64,000 nucleotides of DNA from Sphingomonas sanguinis (GCF_001476905.1 NZ_LDTE01000009.1:1-64000); one strand, 5' to 3'. Positions 46,727 through 55,941 are shown, numbered from the stretch's first letter. Notes: a model not told the origin generated them from the sequence alone. Translations and numbers: made by a program.

Positions 46727-47338
46727 ATGAATCCGGTCACGACCGTCTCGGGCACCGCCTATCCCTGGGGTGCCAAGAATATCGACACCGACGTCATCAT
46801 TCCGGCGCATTGGTTGAAGACCATCACCCGCGCCGGTCTGGGGCGTGGCGCGTTCGAGACGGTGCGCGCGCAGCCGGGCAATATCTTCGACGATCCGCGT
46901 TATGCGGGCGCTCCGATCCTGATCGCGGGCGACAATTTCGGTTGCGGGTCCAGCCGCGAACATGCCGCCTGGGCGCTGGCCGATATGGGCATCCAGGCGG
47001 TGATCGCGCCGAGCTTCTCGGACATTTTCTCGGGCAATGCCTTCAAGAACGGCATCGTGCCGGTGGTCCTGCCGCAGGAGGCGGTCGACCGTCTTCTGGA
47101 GGTGGCGAAGGACCAGCCGATCACCGTCGATCTGGAAACGATGAGCGTCACGACGCCCTATCAGGATCGTTTTCCCTTCGAGCTGGACCCGTTTCGTCGC
47201 GAATGCCTGATGAAGGGGCTGGACGAAGTGGGGCTGACGCTGGCGCGAGATGAGGCCATCGGCCGGTTCGAGGGCGAGATGGCGGCGGGACGTCCCTGGA
47301 TCGAGGGGCGGGCGCGGCTGACGGCGGCGCTGTCCTGA
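46727..47338 (+). CDS. leuD: 3-isopropylmalate dehydratase small subunit
   Basis: A 203-residue small subunit. [14 protein letters not shown] near 20 and [16 protein letters not shown] (~68) for substrate binding are the signature. It completes the LeuCD enzyme. Confidence 0.97.
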   Translation: MNPVTTVSGTAYPWGAKNIDTDVIIPAHWLKTITRAGLGRGAFETVRAQPGNIFDDPRYAGAPILIAGDNFGCGSSREHAAWALADMGIQAVIAPSFSDIFSGNAFKNGIVPVVLPQEAVDRLLEVAKDQPITVDLETMSVTTPYQDRFPFELDPFRRECLMKGLDEVGLTLARDEAIGRFEGEMAAGRPWIEGRARLTAALS

Positions 47339-47360
47339 TTTTCCTGTTTGCTGCGCTTGG

Positions 47361-47510
47361 TTAGAGGGCGAAGGCGACGACGCCTGCGATCAGGGCCCAG
47401 AGGACGAACGATGCCAACAGGCCGTTGACCAAGCCGGTCACCGGTGCCGATGGGGCCATGTCATACCCGCGGGCAACCTCGCGGCTTTTCGGGAAATGCT
47501 CGTGACGCAT
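47361..47510 (-). CDS. Small membrane protein (49 aa)
   Basis: A 49-residue protein with one membrane helix in the C-terminal half (VNGLLASFVLWALIAGVVAFAL). A clear AGGAG site precedes the ATG at 47510 by six bases, which supports translation. No family is recognised. Confidence 0.65.
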   Translation of the reverse strand: MRHEHFPKSREVARGYDMAPSAPVTGLVNGLLASFVLWALIAGVVAFAL

Positions 47511-47741
47511 CGCTCTCTCCTGCCGATCGGCCCCGGCTCGTAAGGGCGGCCAGTCGTCCGATCACTGCGCTGCTTACATTACGAGCGAGCGATGCGCTAT
47601 GTTCCTTTTGGCCGGTGCGAATTTGCGGCGCCCGATAACGACGCAGCGGCCCATTGGTTGCACCTGCGCCAGGTCATGCCTATTTCGGGCATCTAACGTG
47701 ATGACTGGCGAAGCCCCGCGGGGCTGGGGGATAGCGGACCG

Positions 47742-48065
47742 ATGACGAGTTTCGATGATCGCAGGAAGGGGTTCGAGGCCAAGTTCGTGGCCGACCAGGA
47801 CATGATGTTCCGCATCACGGCCCGGCGTAACCGTCTGGTCGCGCAATGGGCCGCCGAGCGCATGAAGCTGACCCCCGCCGAGACCGACGCCTATGCCAAG
47901 GCGGTCGTCCAGGCCGATTTCGAGGAAGCGGGTGATGAGGATGTCATCCGCAAGCTGCTGGGCGACCTGACCGCCGCCGGGATCGATGTCGAGGAAGCCG
48001 AGGTCCGTCGTGCGCTTGATGAGCAGCAGGTCGAGGCCCGCCGCCAGCTGATCGAGAGCCGCTGA
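47742..48065 (+). CDS. F1Fo-ATPase inhibitor subunit zeta (DUF1476)
   Basis: A 107-residue protein of the DUF1476 family, the alphaproteobacterial zeta subunit that blocks ATP hydrolysis by F1. The N-terminus MTSFDDRRKGFEAKF is the inhibitory helix, and the C-terminal four-helix part regulates it. It precedes bolA by two bases and grxD. Confidence 0.9.
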   Translation: MTSFDDRRKGFEAKFVADQDMMFRITARRNRLVAQWAAERMKLTPAETDAYAKAVVQADFEEAGDEDVIRKLLGDLTAAGIDVEEAEVRRALDEQQVEARRQLIESR

Positions 48066-48067
48066 CC

Positions 48068-48304
48068 ATGCCGATGGCTGCCGACGATATCGCCGCGATG
48101 ATCCGCTCCGCCATTCCCGATGCCGAGGTTCAGATTACCGACCTGGCCGGGGACGGCGATCACTATGCCGCCCATGTGGTAGCCGCCAGCTTTGCAGGTA
48201 TGAGCCGCGTCGCGCGCACCCGCGCCGTCTATGCCGCGCTGGGCGGGCGCATGGGAGGCGAGCTCCACGCGCTGCAACTGACCACGGCGGTTCCGGCCGC
48301 CTGA
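48068..48304 (+). CDS. bolA: BolA-family protein
   Basis: A 78-residue BolA/IbaG protein: IPDAEVQITDLAGDGDHYAAHVV and GMSRVARTRAVYAAL are the core. BolA proteins bind monothiol glutaredoxins through a bridging [2Fe-2S] cluster; grxD is the next gene. Confidence 0.9.
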   Translation: MPMAADDIAAMIRSAIPDAEVQITDLAGDGDHYAAHVVAASFAGMSRVARTRAVYAALGGRMGGELHALQLTTAVPAA

Positions 48305-48330
48305 CCTGTTTTCCTTCGAGGATGAATGAC

Positions 48331-48654
48331 ATGACCGACGATACGAACGCGCGGATCGATGCGCTGGTGAAGGACAATGCCGTCCTGCTGTTCATGAAGG
48401 GCACGCCGCTCTTCCCGCAATGCGGTTTTTCCAGCCGCGCTGTGGCGATCCTGAACCATCTGGATGTGCCGTTCGAGAGCGTCGACGTCCTGCAGGACCA
48501 GGGCATTCGCCAGGGCATCAAGGCCTATTCGGACTGGCCGACCATCCCGCAGCTCTATGTAAAGGGTGAGTTTGTCGGCGGTTCGGACATCATGATGGAG
48601 ATGTACGAAAGCGGCGAACTGGCCGAGCTGGTCCAGGATGTGAAGACCGCGTGA
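48331..48654 (+). CDS. grxD: Monothiol glutaredoxin (Grx4)
   Basis: A 107-residue monothiol glutaredoxin with the active site FPQCGFSSRAV, WPTIPQLYVKGEFVGGSD for glutathione binding. It transfers Fe-S clusters with BolA. A perfect terminator follows. Confidence 0.95.
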   Translation: MTDDTNARIDALVKDNAVLLFMKGTPLFPQCGFSSRAVAILNHLDVPFESVDVLQDQGIRQGIKAYSDWPTIPQLYVKGEFVGGSDIMMEMYESGELAELVQDVKTA

Positions 48655-48663
48655 TGCGACAGA

Positions 48664-48691
48664 GGGCCGGATGAAAATCCGGCCCTTTTTT
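48664..48691 (+). terminator. Terminator of zeta-bolA-grxD
   Basis: GGGCCGGAT pairs perfectly with ATCCGGCCC across a GAAA loop, then six T. It closes the operon and lies next to the left repeat copy at 48691. Confidence 0.92.
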
Positions 48692-48817
48692 ATCCTTCCC
48701 GAAACGGGGAGGGGGACCAGCGAAGCTGGTGGAGGGGGATCGCCGCGAGGGGTGTCCTGTGTGGAAGCCCCCCTCCGTCATCGCTGGCGCGATGCCACCT
48801 CCCCGTGCCGGGGAGGA
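48691..48817. repeat. Inverted pair of another repeat family
   Basis: Left copy 48691-48738 (ATCCTTCCCG...CGGGGAGGG) and right copy 48768-48817, its reverse complement (CCTCC...GGGGAGGAT) stand head to head, with a spacer of about 30 bases. This is a second intergenic palindrome family, different in core from that at 42.7 kb. Confidence 0.7.
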
Positions 48818-48829
48818 TCGCTTTGCCTA

Positions 48830-48870
48830 TTGACTACGCCTGTAATCGGCATAGGATTACGCTTGTAGTC
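48830..48870 (+). promoter_or_regulatory. blaI promoter with two BlaI operators
   Basis: Promoter TTGACT (48830-48835), 16 bases, TAGGAT (48852-48857). Two imperfect palindromes, GACTACGCCTGTAATC (48832-48847) and GATTACGCTTGTAGTC (48855-48870), cover the -35 and -10 regions. Both follow the BlaI/MecI pattern ACTAC-N3-TGTAAT, mutually inverted. The BlaI ATG is 18 bases after the second. Confidence 0.8.
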
Positions 48871-48887
48871 AATGAGAGGGCGAGTCT

Positions 48888-49256
48888 ATGGCCGAGCGTA
48901 TCAGCGATGCCGAACATGCGGTGATGGAGGTCTTGTGGGACGAGGCCCCGCTGACCGCGCAGGATGTCGCCGAGCGGGTCGATCCCGAACGTGGCTGGAG
49001 CACCAACACCGTCAAGACGCTGCTTGGTCGCCTGCTCGCCAAGGAAGCCATCGGGCATGAGGAGCAGGGACGGCGCTATCTATACCGCCCGCTGGTCGCG
49101 CGTGACGATTATGTCGTGGGTGAATCCCGCCGTCTGATCGACCGGCTGTTCGGCGGCCGCCTGACCCCGCTGGTCGCGCATCTCGCTGAACGGGATGAGC
49201 TGACCGCACAGGACATTTCCGAGATCGAGGCGCTGCTCAAGGAGTTGAAGGCGTGA
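48888..49256 (+). CDS. blaI: BlaI/MecI-family transcriptional repressor
   Basis: A 122-residue winged-helix repressor: ERISDAEHAVMEVLW, then SPNTVKTLLGRL-type recognition (STNTVKTLLGRLLAK, ~45) and a C-terminal dimerisation helix. It binds the two upstream sites, so it is autoregulated, and it is removed by the coupled BlaR1-like protease. Overlaps the next gene by 4 bases. Confidence 0.92.
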   Translation: MAERISDAEHAVMEVLWDEAPLTAQDVAERVDPERGWSTNTVKTLLGRLLAKEAIGHEEQGRRYLYRPLVARDDYVVGESRRLIDRLFGGRLTPLVAHLAERDELTAQDISEIEALLKELKA

Positions 49257-50842
49257 GCGGCGCGCAACTCGGCTGGGTGGTGGAGGCGATGATTGCCTCC
49301 ACCCTCCTCATGGCGCTGGTCCTGCTGGCCCGCCGCCATGTCCGGCAGGCCTTTGGGCCGCAGGTCGCCTATGCGCTCTGGGCCTTGCCGCTGCTCCGCC
49401 TGATCCTGCCGCCGCTGCCGCGTGGGCTGTCGGAGCAGGCGACCCCGCCATTGGCGGCTGCGAGTGAGCGCTTCGCCACCTATGTCGTGCTGCCCATGAC
49501 CGCGCAAATCTCCGCCACGCCGGATGCGCCCAGCATCTGGCCGATGGTGGAGCAGGGCGTGGCGCTGTTCTGGATTATCGGCGCGGCGGGGTTCCTGAGC
49601 TTCCAGCTGTTTCGCCATTGGCGTTTCCGCACGCGGCTGCTTGCGGATGCCGAACCGCTGGATGCGGTCAAGGGCGTGCGCGTGGTGGCCAGTGATGGCG
49701 CGCCGGGGCCGCTCGCCTTCGGTATCTGGCATCGCTACGTCGCCTTTCCGCGCGATTTCGCCGAGCGTTACGACGCCGATGAGCGTGACCTCGCACTGGC
49801 GCATGAGCTGGGCCACCACGCACGCGGCGACCTGATCGCCAACTGGATCGCGCTCGCCGTTCTAGCGCTGCACTGGTTCAACCCGCTGGCGTGGCGGGCC
49901 TTCCACGCGTTCCGTGCCGATCAGGAGCTGGCCAACGACGCCCGTGTCCTGAAGGGGCGCAGCCGGGCCGACCGGCATGTCTATGCCTGCGCCATCGTCA
50001 AGGCCGCGCATGGCCGCGCCCTGTCCGGCGCCTGTCACCTGCACACGATCGATGATCTGAAAGGGAGGCTGAAGATGTTGACCACTTCTCCGAAATCGCG
50101 TCGTCAGCTGGCGGTCGGCGGGGCCACCGTGTCCCTGCTGGTGCTGGCCGGGTTGGGCGCGACCGCGTCGGGCACCCCGGCGGCGGCGGCGCTCACCAGC
50201 AAGGTCGAGCGGACGCTGGGCGTCGACCTGACCAGCACGGCGGCGATCTTGCCCGCCGTCGCACAGACCGAGCCGGCCGTTCCCGCGGTGCCGCGCGTGC
50301 CCGCCACTCCGGCACCTGCCGCGATGCCCATGCCTGCAATCGCGGCGACCACGCCATCCATCCCGTCGGTGCCCGAAGTAACGCAGGTGGCGGACGTGCC
50401 ACCGGTCCCGCCGCTTCCTGTCGCCCGTCGTTCCACGATGACGCGTGTCGGAGACACCAAGGTCATCCGCTTCGTCATGCCGGATGGCAAGGAACAGGTC
50501 ACGACCATCCGTATCCCCGATATCCGCTCGCAAAAGTGCGGCGTCGGCGGTGGCGACACGCGGACGAGCTTCACGACCACCCGGCCCGGCGGCGCGATGG
50601 TGACCGTGATCTGCACCGACCGGATCGAGGCGATGGCGCAGAGCGCGGCGAAGTCGGCCCAGATGGCAAAGCGTTCGGCGCACACCAACATGAAGGTCGC
50701 CATGGCGGGCATCGACATGGCTCGGACCACGATTACCCAGGACCGCAACCTGTCCGACGAGGCCCGCCGCGAGGCGTTGGCCGGTCTGGAGCAGGCGACC
50801 GCCGAGCTGAAGGCCGAGATGGCCAAGCCCGAACAGGATTGA
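49253..50842 (+). CDS. blaR1: BlaR1-like M56 membrane metalloprotease
   Basis: A 529-residue protein: membrane segments near 10-30, 40-60, 105-125 and 280-300, with the M56 zinc motif HELGHHARGD (~184) between them. C-terminal to the last segment is a Pro/Ala/Thr-rich, periplasmic part instead of a penicillin-binding sensor domain, so the trigger is not necessarily a beta-lactam. No beta-lactamase gene is adjacent. Confidence 0.88.
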   Translation: MSGAQLGWVVEAMIASTLLMALVLLARRHVRQAFGPQVAYALWALPLLRLILPPLPRGLSEQATPPLAAASERFATYVVLPMTAQISATPDAPSIWPMVEQGVALFWIIGAAGFLSFQLFRHWRFRTRLLADAEPLDAVKGVRVVASDGAPGPLAFGIWHRYVAFPRDFAERYDADERDLALAHELGHHARGDLIANWIALAVLALHWFNPLAWRAFHAFRADQELANDARVLKGRSRADRHVYACAIVKAAHGRALSGACHLHTIDDLKGRLKMLTTSPKSRRQLAVGGATVSLLVLAGLGATASGTPAAAALTSKVERTLGVDLTSTAAILPAVAQTEPAVPAVPRVPATPAPAAMPMPAIAATTPSIPSVPEVTQVADVPPVPPLPVARRSTMTRVGDTKVIRFVMPDGKEQVTTIRIPDIRSQKCGVGGGDTRTSFTTTRPGGAMVTVICTDRIEAMAQSAAKSAQMAKRSAHTNMKVAMAGIDMARTTITQDRNLSDEARREALAGLEQATAELKAEMAKPEQD

Positions 50843-50917
50843 TGCCTCTTCATGCCCCGCGTCCTTGTCGCGGCGCGGGGCTTGCCTATTGGCGGCGGGT
50901 TGCCCACATAATCGATA

Positions 50918-51778
50918 ATGGCTGAGCATCCGACCGGCATCCCGATCCTGCTCGAGCCGCTGGTCATCCGCGTGCTCGCTCCCAATCCTTCGGCGTTTAC
51001 CTATACGGGGACGCAGACCCATTTGGTCGGCGTCCGCGACGTCGCCGTCATCGATCCCGGTCCCGATGATCCCGCCCATCTCGACGCGCTGACCCGCGCG
51101 ATTGCCGGGCGGCCGGTGACCGCGATCGTCATCACCCATCACCACCGCGACCATAGCCCCGCCAGCCGCCCGCTGGCGCGTATCACCGGAGCCCCCATCG
51201 TAGGCGCCGCGCCCTTCGCACCCGATTATGAAGGCGGCCGCTCCGATGCGGCCTTCGACCGCGATTATGCTCCCGACCAAGTACTGGCAGAGGGAGAAGG
51301 CGTGGTGGGTGACGGCTGGACGCTGACCGCCATCGCGACGCCGGGCCACACCTCCAACCATCTCGCCTTCGCACTGCCCCAGACGCGGGCGCTCTTCTCC
51401 GGCGATCATGTCATGGGCTGGTCAACCAGCATCGTCTCGCCCCCCGACGGCGACATGAGCGCTTACATGGCGAGCTTGGAAAAGCTGATGGAGCGCGATG
51501 ACCGCGTCTATTATCCGGGGCATGGTGAGGCGGTCGACAATCCGCAGCGGCTGGTGCGCGGGATGCTGGGGCATCGCAAGCAGCGCGAGGGCCAGATCTT
51601 GCGGCTGCTCGCCAAGGGAGAGGACCTGACCATCGGTGCTATGACCGCCCGCATGTATGTCGGCCTCAACCCCAAACTGATTCCGGCGGCGGAACGATCG
51701 GTGCTGGCGCATCTTTATGACTTGCGGACACGTGGCCTGGTTCGCGAGGAAGGAGCATCATGGACGAGCGCGGCGTGA
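50918..51778 (+). CDS. Metallo-beta-lactamase-fold hydrolase
   Basis: A 286-residue MBL-fold protein with THHHRDHS (~80), GHTSNHLAF (~148), SGDHVMGWST (~170), and a C-terminal winged-helix-like tail. The layout matches LACTB2-type nucleases or hydrolases rather than true beta-lactamases. It overlaps the next gene by 19 bases. Confidence 0.85.
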   Translation: MAEHPTGIPILLEPLVIRVLAPNPSAFTYTGTQTHLVGVRDVAVIDPGPDDPAHLDALTRAIAGRPVTAIVITHHHRDHSPASRPLARITGAPIVGAAPFAPDYEGGRSDAAFDRDYAPDQVLAEGEGVVGDGWTLTAIATPGHTSNHLAFALPQTRALFSGDHVMGWSTSIVSPPDGDMSAYMASLEKLMERDDRVYYPGHGEAVDNPQRLVRGMLGHRKQREGQILRLLAKGEDLTIGAMTARMYVGLNPKLIPAAERSVLAHLYDLRTRGLVREEGASWTSAA

Positions 51779-52506
51779 ATCCCTCTCCGCCCACAGAGCG
51801 GTCGACGGCCGAGCGGCGCGGCGGTGTGGGCCTGTTCCTGACCAAGGTGGCGGGTGCGCTGGTCTTGCTCGTGCTGGCCGGACTGCTGGTGGTGTGGGGT
51901 ATTGAGCGCTATGTCGCCGACCGGCTGACCCCCGATCCGACGACGATCGCACGGGCCAGCCTGGACGGACTGCGCGAGCAGAACCGGTTGTCGGCCTTTG
52001 CCGCCCGCTATGTCGCGGTCGTTACCTCGCGCCAGTCGCAGCTGGGTTTTTCGACCGAACGCACGCTCATCATGCCGGGCATGGTCCGCTACGAGGTCGA
52101 TCTGGGCAAGTTGCAGCAGAAGGATGTCCGCTGGGATGCGGGCAGCCGCACCCTGTCGGTCACGCTGCCGCCGGTCGAGATCGACGGGCCGCAGGTCGAT
52201 CTGTCGGCGATCCGCGAATATGGCTCGGGCGGCGTGTTGACAACCTTCACCGATGCCGAGCAGCGTCTGGATGCCGCCAATCGTACCGCCGGGCAGGTGG
52301 AATTGATGCGACAGGCGCGCGCGCCCGCACCGATGAAGCTGGCCCGCGATGCCACGCGGCGCGCGGTGGAGCGCAGCTTTGCCATGCCGTTGCGTGCGGC
52401 GGGCGTGGAGGCGAACGTCAAGGTCCGCTTCTCCGACGAGCCGTCCAACGACGAACGCTGGGACACGACGCGCACGGTGCAAGAGGTTCTGAGCAATACG
52501 GGCTGA
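51760..52506 (+). CDS. DUF4230 protein
   Basis: A 248-residue protein: a membrane helix at ~28-50, then a DUF4230 domain (LREQNRLSAFAARYVAVVTS, MPGMVRYEVDLGKL) outside the cytosol. A GGAAGGAG site precedes the ATG at 51760, inside the previous gene. Function unknown; its neighbour nadA suggests nothing specific. Confidence 0.82.
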   Translation: MDERGVNPSPPTERSTAERRGGVGLFLTKVAGALVLLVLAGLLVVWGIERYVADRLTPDPTTIARASLDGLREQNRLSAFAARYVAVVTSRQSQLGFSTERTLIMPGMVRYEVDLGKLQQKDVRWDAGSRTLSVTLPPVEIDGPQVDLSAIREYGSGGVLTTFTDAEQRLDAANRTAGQVELMRQARAPAPMKLARDATRRAVERSFAMPLRAAGVEANVKVRFSDEPSNDERWDTTRTVQEVLSNTG

Positions 52507-52551
52507 TGTCCATGATTGTCGGCGCGCGTGCGTGCGCCTAGGGGGAATGCC

Positions 52552-53538
52552 ATGACCATCCAGACGAATCTGACGGGCCTCGACCTGCGCGCCGAGATCG
52601 ACCGGCTCCGCAAGGAACGCAACGCCGTCATCCTCGCCCATTATTATCAGAAGCCCGAGATTCAGGACCTGGCCGATTTCGTCGGCGACAGCCTGGACCT
52701 CAGTCGCAAGGCGCAGGCGACCGATGCCGACGTCATCGCCTTTTGCGGCGTGCGCTTCATGGCGGAGACGGCCAAGATCCTGTCGCCGGACAAGATCGTC
52801 GTGCTGCCCGACATGGCCGCCGGATGCAGCCTGGAGGACAGCTGCCCGCCCGAGCAGTTCGCCGAATTCCGGGCCCAGCACCCGGATCACATCGCGCTGA
52901 CCTATATCAACTGCTCGACCGAGGTGAAGGCGCTGTCCGACATCATCGTGACGTCCTCCTCCGCCGAGCAGATCTTGGCGCAGATCGATCCGGCGCAGAA
53001 GATCATCTTCGGCCCCGACCGCAATCTGGGCGGCTATCTGGCGCGCAAGACCGGTCGCGACATGCTGCTGTGGCCGGGCGTGTGCATCGTGCATGAGGCG
53101 TTCAGCGAGACCGAGCTGCTGAAGCTGCGCGCCCAGCATCCCGACGCGCCGATCGCCGCGCATCCCGAATGCCCGGCCGTGATCCTCGACCATGCCGATT
53201 ATGTCGGCTCGACGCGCGGCATCCTGGAGTTTGCGCAAACCGTCACCAGCGACACGCTGATCGTCGCGACCGAGCCGCACATCATCCACCAGATGCAAAA
53301 GGCGATGCCGGGCAAGACCTTCATCGGCGCACCGGGCGCGGACGGCAACTGCAACTGCAATATCTGCCCGTACATGGCGCTGAACACCATGGAGAAGCTG
53401 TACCTGGCGCTGCGCGACCTGACCCCGCGTGTCGAGATCGAGGAGGGGCTGCGGCTTCAAGCCAAGAAGAGTCTCGACGCGATGCTGACGCTCGCCAGCG
53501 GCACGGTCGGCCAGGGCGATCTGGGTCCGCGCCCGTGA
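52552..53538 (+). CDS. nadA: Quinolinate synthase
   Basis: A 328-residue [4Fe-4S] enzyme that condenses iminoaspartate with DHAP to quinolinate, in NAD synthesis. VILAHYYQKPEIQDLADFVGDSL near 25, CSTEVKA, and GNCNCNICPYM near 265 for the cluster ligands. The ATG at 52552 is used. Its stop overlaps the GTG of nadC. nadB is not in this operon. Confidence 0.95.
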   Translation: MTIQTNLTGLDLRAEIDRLRKERNAVILAHYYQKPEIQDLADFVGDSLDLSRKAQATDADVIAFCGVRFMAETAKILSPDKIVVLPDMAAGCSLEDSCPPEQFAEFRAQHPDHIALTYINCSTEVKALSDIIVTSSSAEQILAQIDPAQKIIFGPDRNLGGYLARKTGRDMLLWPGVCIVHEAFSETELLKLRAQHPDAPIAAHPECPAVILDHADYVGSTRGILEFAQTVTSDTLIVATEPHIIHQMQKAMPGKTFIGAPGADGNCNCNICPYMALNTMEKLYLALRDLTPRVEIEEGLRLQAKKSLDAMLTLASGTVGQGDLGPRP

Positions 53539-54383
53539 CGGACAGCGTGATCGAAGGCTTCGACCTCGACGCGTTCGTCACCGCGACGCTGGCCGAGGAT
53601 CTGGGGCCGGGCGGCGACATCACCTCGGCGGCAGTCATCCCGGCCGAGGCGCGCTTCATCGGCACCATGGCGAGCCGTGACGCGATCACCGTCGCCGGGC
53701 TGCCCATCGCCGAGGCGTTCTTCCGGCACCTCGACCCGGATGTCGTGATCGAACGGCTGGTCGAGGACGGCACGGCGGTTCCGGCGGGCACCGACCTGCT
53801 CCGCCTGTCGGGCAAGGCACGCGCGATGTTGACCGCCGAGCGCTCGGCATTGAACACCGTGCAGCACCTGTCGGGCATCGCAACGATGACGGCGGCTTAC
53901 GTCGCGGCGATCCAGGGCACCGGGGCGACGCTGCTCGATACGCGCAAGACCATTCCGGGCCTGCGCCTGATCGAGAAATACGCCACTCGCATGGGCGGTG
54001 CGCAGAACCATCGCGTGGGCCTGTGGGATGCGGCGATGATCAAGGACAATCACGTCGCAGTCGCGGGCGGCATCGGGCCGGCGGTCGCCGCGGCCAAGGC
54101 GGCGGGCATCGCGCGGATCATCGTCGAGGTCGACGAACTCGACCAGATCGAGCCCGCCCTGGCGGCGGGAGCGACGCATCTGCTGCTCGACAATATGGGG
54201 CCCGCCAAGCTGGCCCAAGGCGTCGCGCGGGTCGCGGGGCGGGTGCCGACCGAGGCTTCGGGCGGTGTCCGGCTCGACACGATCCGCACGCTGGCCGAGA
54301 CCGGTGTCACCTATGTCAGCGTCGGCCGCTTGACCCAGTCGGCCCCGGCGGCCGATATCGGACTGGATTTCGCGGCGGCCTGA
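53535..54383 (+). CDS. nadC: Nicotinate-nucleotide pyrophosphorylase
   Basis: A 282-residue enzyme converting quinolinate plus PRPP to NaMN. GTG start at 53535. EDLGPGGDITS near 18, LLDTRKTIPGLRLIEKYA (~135) and GGAQNHRVGLWDAAMIKDN (~152), with EASGGVRLDTI (~245). Coupled to nadA by a 4-base overlap. Confidence 0.96.
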   Translation: MTDSVIEGFDLDAFVTATLAEDLGPGGDITSAAVIPAEARFIGTMASRDAITVAGLPIAEAFFRHLDPDVVIERLVEDGTAVPAGTDLLRLSGKARAMLTAERSALNTVQHLSGIATMTAAYVAAIQGTGATLLDTRKTIPGLRLIEKYATRMGGAQNHRVGLWDAAMIKDNHVAVAGGIGPAVAAAKAAGIARIIVEVDELDQIEPALAAGATHLLLDNMGPAKLAQGVARVAGRVPTEASGGVRLDTIRTLAETGVTYVSVGRLTQSAPAADIGLDFAAA

Positions 54384-54410
54384 GCCGTTCGCCAACAAGG
54401 GGAAGAGGTC

Positions 54411-54806
54411 GTGCGACCCAAATCGGTGATCCTGGGCGAACGCCTGTCGCTCCTCGCCATCCTGCTGCTGGCGGTGCTTGCGGTGATGGGCTGGGGCGAG
54501 GCGGTGGCGCAATATGGTGCGACCATCGCCGCCATCGCCAATATCATCCCCATTGTCCTGTTCGCGCTGGCGACGCTGCTGACGACGCGACTCGCCAGTC
54601 TGGGCGGGCTGATCTTCCTGGCGATCCTGACCGCGATGAACCTGTTCGGCTTTCTCTTTCAGGTGTCGGTCGGCGCGCTGGCGGAGGGGCTGTTCGGCGT
54701 GCTGACGACGGTTCAGGCGGCGGCGTCGCTCGTCGCGTTGGTCATGCTGGCACGGCCCAATGCCCGCGCCTGGTATCGTGTCATGTCGGAGGTCAACGAA
54801 GCATGA
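54411..54806 (+). CDS. Small multi-pass membrane protein
   Basis: A 131-residue protein starting GTG, with a good GGGGAAGAGG site before it. Four hydrophobic segments (~12-30, 38-58, 62-82, 92-114) suggest an integral membrane protein. Family unknown. It overlaps the RNase T2 start by 4 bases. Confidence 0.75.
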   Translation: MRPKSVILGERLSLLAILLLAVLAVMGWGEAVAQYGATIAAIANIIPIVLFALATLLTTRLASLGGLIFLAILTAMNLFGFLFQVSVGALAEGLFGVLTTVQAAASLVALVMLARPNARAWYRVMSEVNEA

Positions 54807-55510
54807 AGAAAATCCTGATCGGTCTGGCGCTGCTGGCCGCCCCGCAACTCGCCTCGGCGCAGACGCTTCAATGCACCGCGCCGTCCGGGCCGCAGAGCAT
54901 CCGCCCGGACCTGCCCAGCGCCAGCCAGCCGACGCGCGTTCTACCGATCGGCAGCTATACGCTCGCCATCACCTGGAGCCCGCAATATTGCCGCGATGCC
55001 AGGGGGGACAGCAGCTTCCAGTGCGGATCGGGCAACCGGTTCGGCTTCACCCTGCATGGCCTTTGGCCGGACGGGGTGGGCAAGGACTGGCCGCAATATT
55101 GTCGCCCGACCGCGATCCTCCCGCAGGCCGTGGTTCGCCGCCATATCTGCGCCACCCCCTCGGCCCAGCTGCTCCAGCATGAATGGGCCAAGCACGGCAC
55201 CTGCATGCCCGGCTATAGCCCGGCGCGCTATTTCCAGCGGTCCAATGCGCTGTATGACCGGTTGCGCTATCCCGACATGATGGGGCTGTCGCGGCGCGAC
55301 GACCTGACGGCTGGCGATCTAGCGACGGCGTTCGCGGCGGCCAATCGCGGCATGACCGCCGACATGATGCGCGTCACCGCGACCCGCGACGGTTGGCTCG
55401 ACGAAATCTGGATTTGCCTGAACAAGGCGTTCCGTCCCACCCGCTGCCCGGTGCACCAGGGCGGCCTTGCCCCGAACGCGCCGTTGAAGATCTGGCGCGG
55501 CGGCCGCTGA
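54803..55510 (+). CDS. Secreted ribonuclease T2
   Basis: A 235-residue RNase T2. Signal peptide 1-20 (ending ASAQ). Both catalytic boxes are present: FTLHGLWPDG (CAS I, ~82) and HEWAKHGTCM (CAS II, ~128). It cleaves RNA via 2',3'-cyclic phosphate in the periplasm or outside. Six Cys for disulfides. Confidence 0.93.
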   Translation: MKKILIGLALLAAPQLASAQTLQCTAPSGPQSIRPDLPSASQPTRVLPIGSYTLAITWSPQYCRDARGDSSFQCGSGNRFGFTLHGLWPDGVGKDWPQYCRPTAILPQAVVRRHICATPSAQLLQHEWAKHGTCMPGYSPARYFQRSNALYDRLRYPDMMGLSRRDDLTAGDLATAFAAANRGMTADMMRVTATRDGWLDEIWICLNKAFRPTRCPVHQGGLAPNAPLKIWRGGR

Positions 55511-55516
55511 ACGGCC

Positions 55517-55936
55517 TTACCCCTCCAGCGTGACGCCGGAGGGGTGATGCTTGTCCAGATGCTTGCGGATGATCCGCAGGTTGCGCGTGTTGGACCGGAA
55601 CAGCACGTCCGCCGCATCGCCGATCAGCGGCACGAAACCCAGCACCGCGTCGAAGCCGACATTGCCCATCATCCGCAGCATCTGAAATTTGGACATGCCC
55701 AGATTGCGCGCTTCCCAGATGATATAGCTGCCCAGCGCGGCGGCGGCGATGTCGCCGATGACGGGCACTAGCCCCAGCACCACGTCCAGGCCGATCGGGC
55801 GATTGAGGCCGGGCAGGATTACGACCCGTTCCAGCAATCGCTCCATCGCCTCGATCCGCTGGCGGCTCGCGGCGATGCCCTTGTCCAGCGGGAGCGCGTC
55901 GAAGCTGGTCGGGTCGATACGAGTAGCGTTTGCCAT
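55517..55936 (-). CDS. DUF4112 protein
   Basis: A 139-residue protein of the DUF4112 family: GLDVVLGLVPVIGDIAAAALGSYIIW near 50 and MGNVGFDAVLGFVPLIGDAADV (~90) contain two near-repeated hydrophobic hairpins. Membrane-associated, role unknown. Start at 55936. Confidence 0.87.
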   Translation of the reverse strand: MANATRIDPTSFDALPLDKGIAASRQRIEAMERLLERVVILPGLNRPIGLDVVLGLVPVIGDIAAAALGSYIIWEARNLGMSKFQMLRMMGNVGFDAVLGFVPLIGDAADVLFRSNTRNLRIIRKHLDKHHPSGVTLEG

Positions 55937-55941
55937 GCCGA

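Noticed and set aside
47444-47638. Plus-strand frame opposite the 49-residue gene
   Set aside because: The opposite strand has the strong ribosome-binding site and membrane helix; this frame shows neither.
48830-51778. Beta-lactam resistance locus
   Set aside because: The MBL-fold gene is LACTB2-like rather than a class B beta-lactamase, and the BlaR1-like protein lacks the sensor domain.
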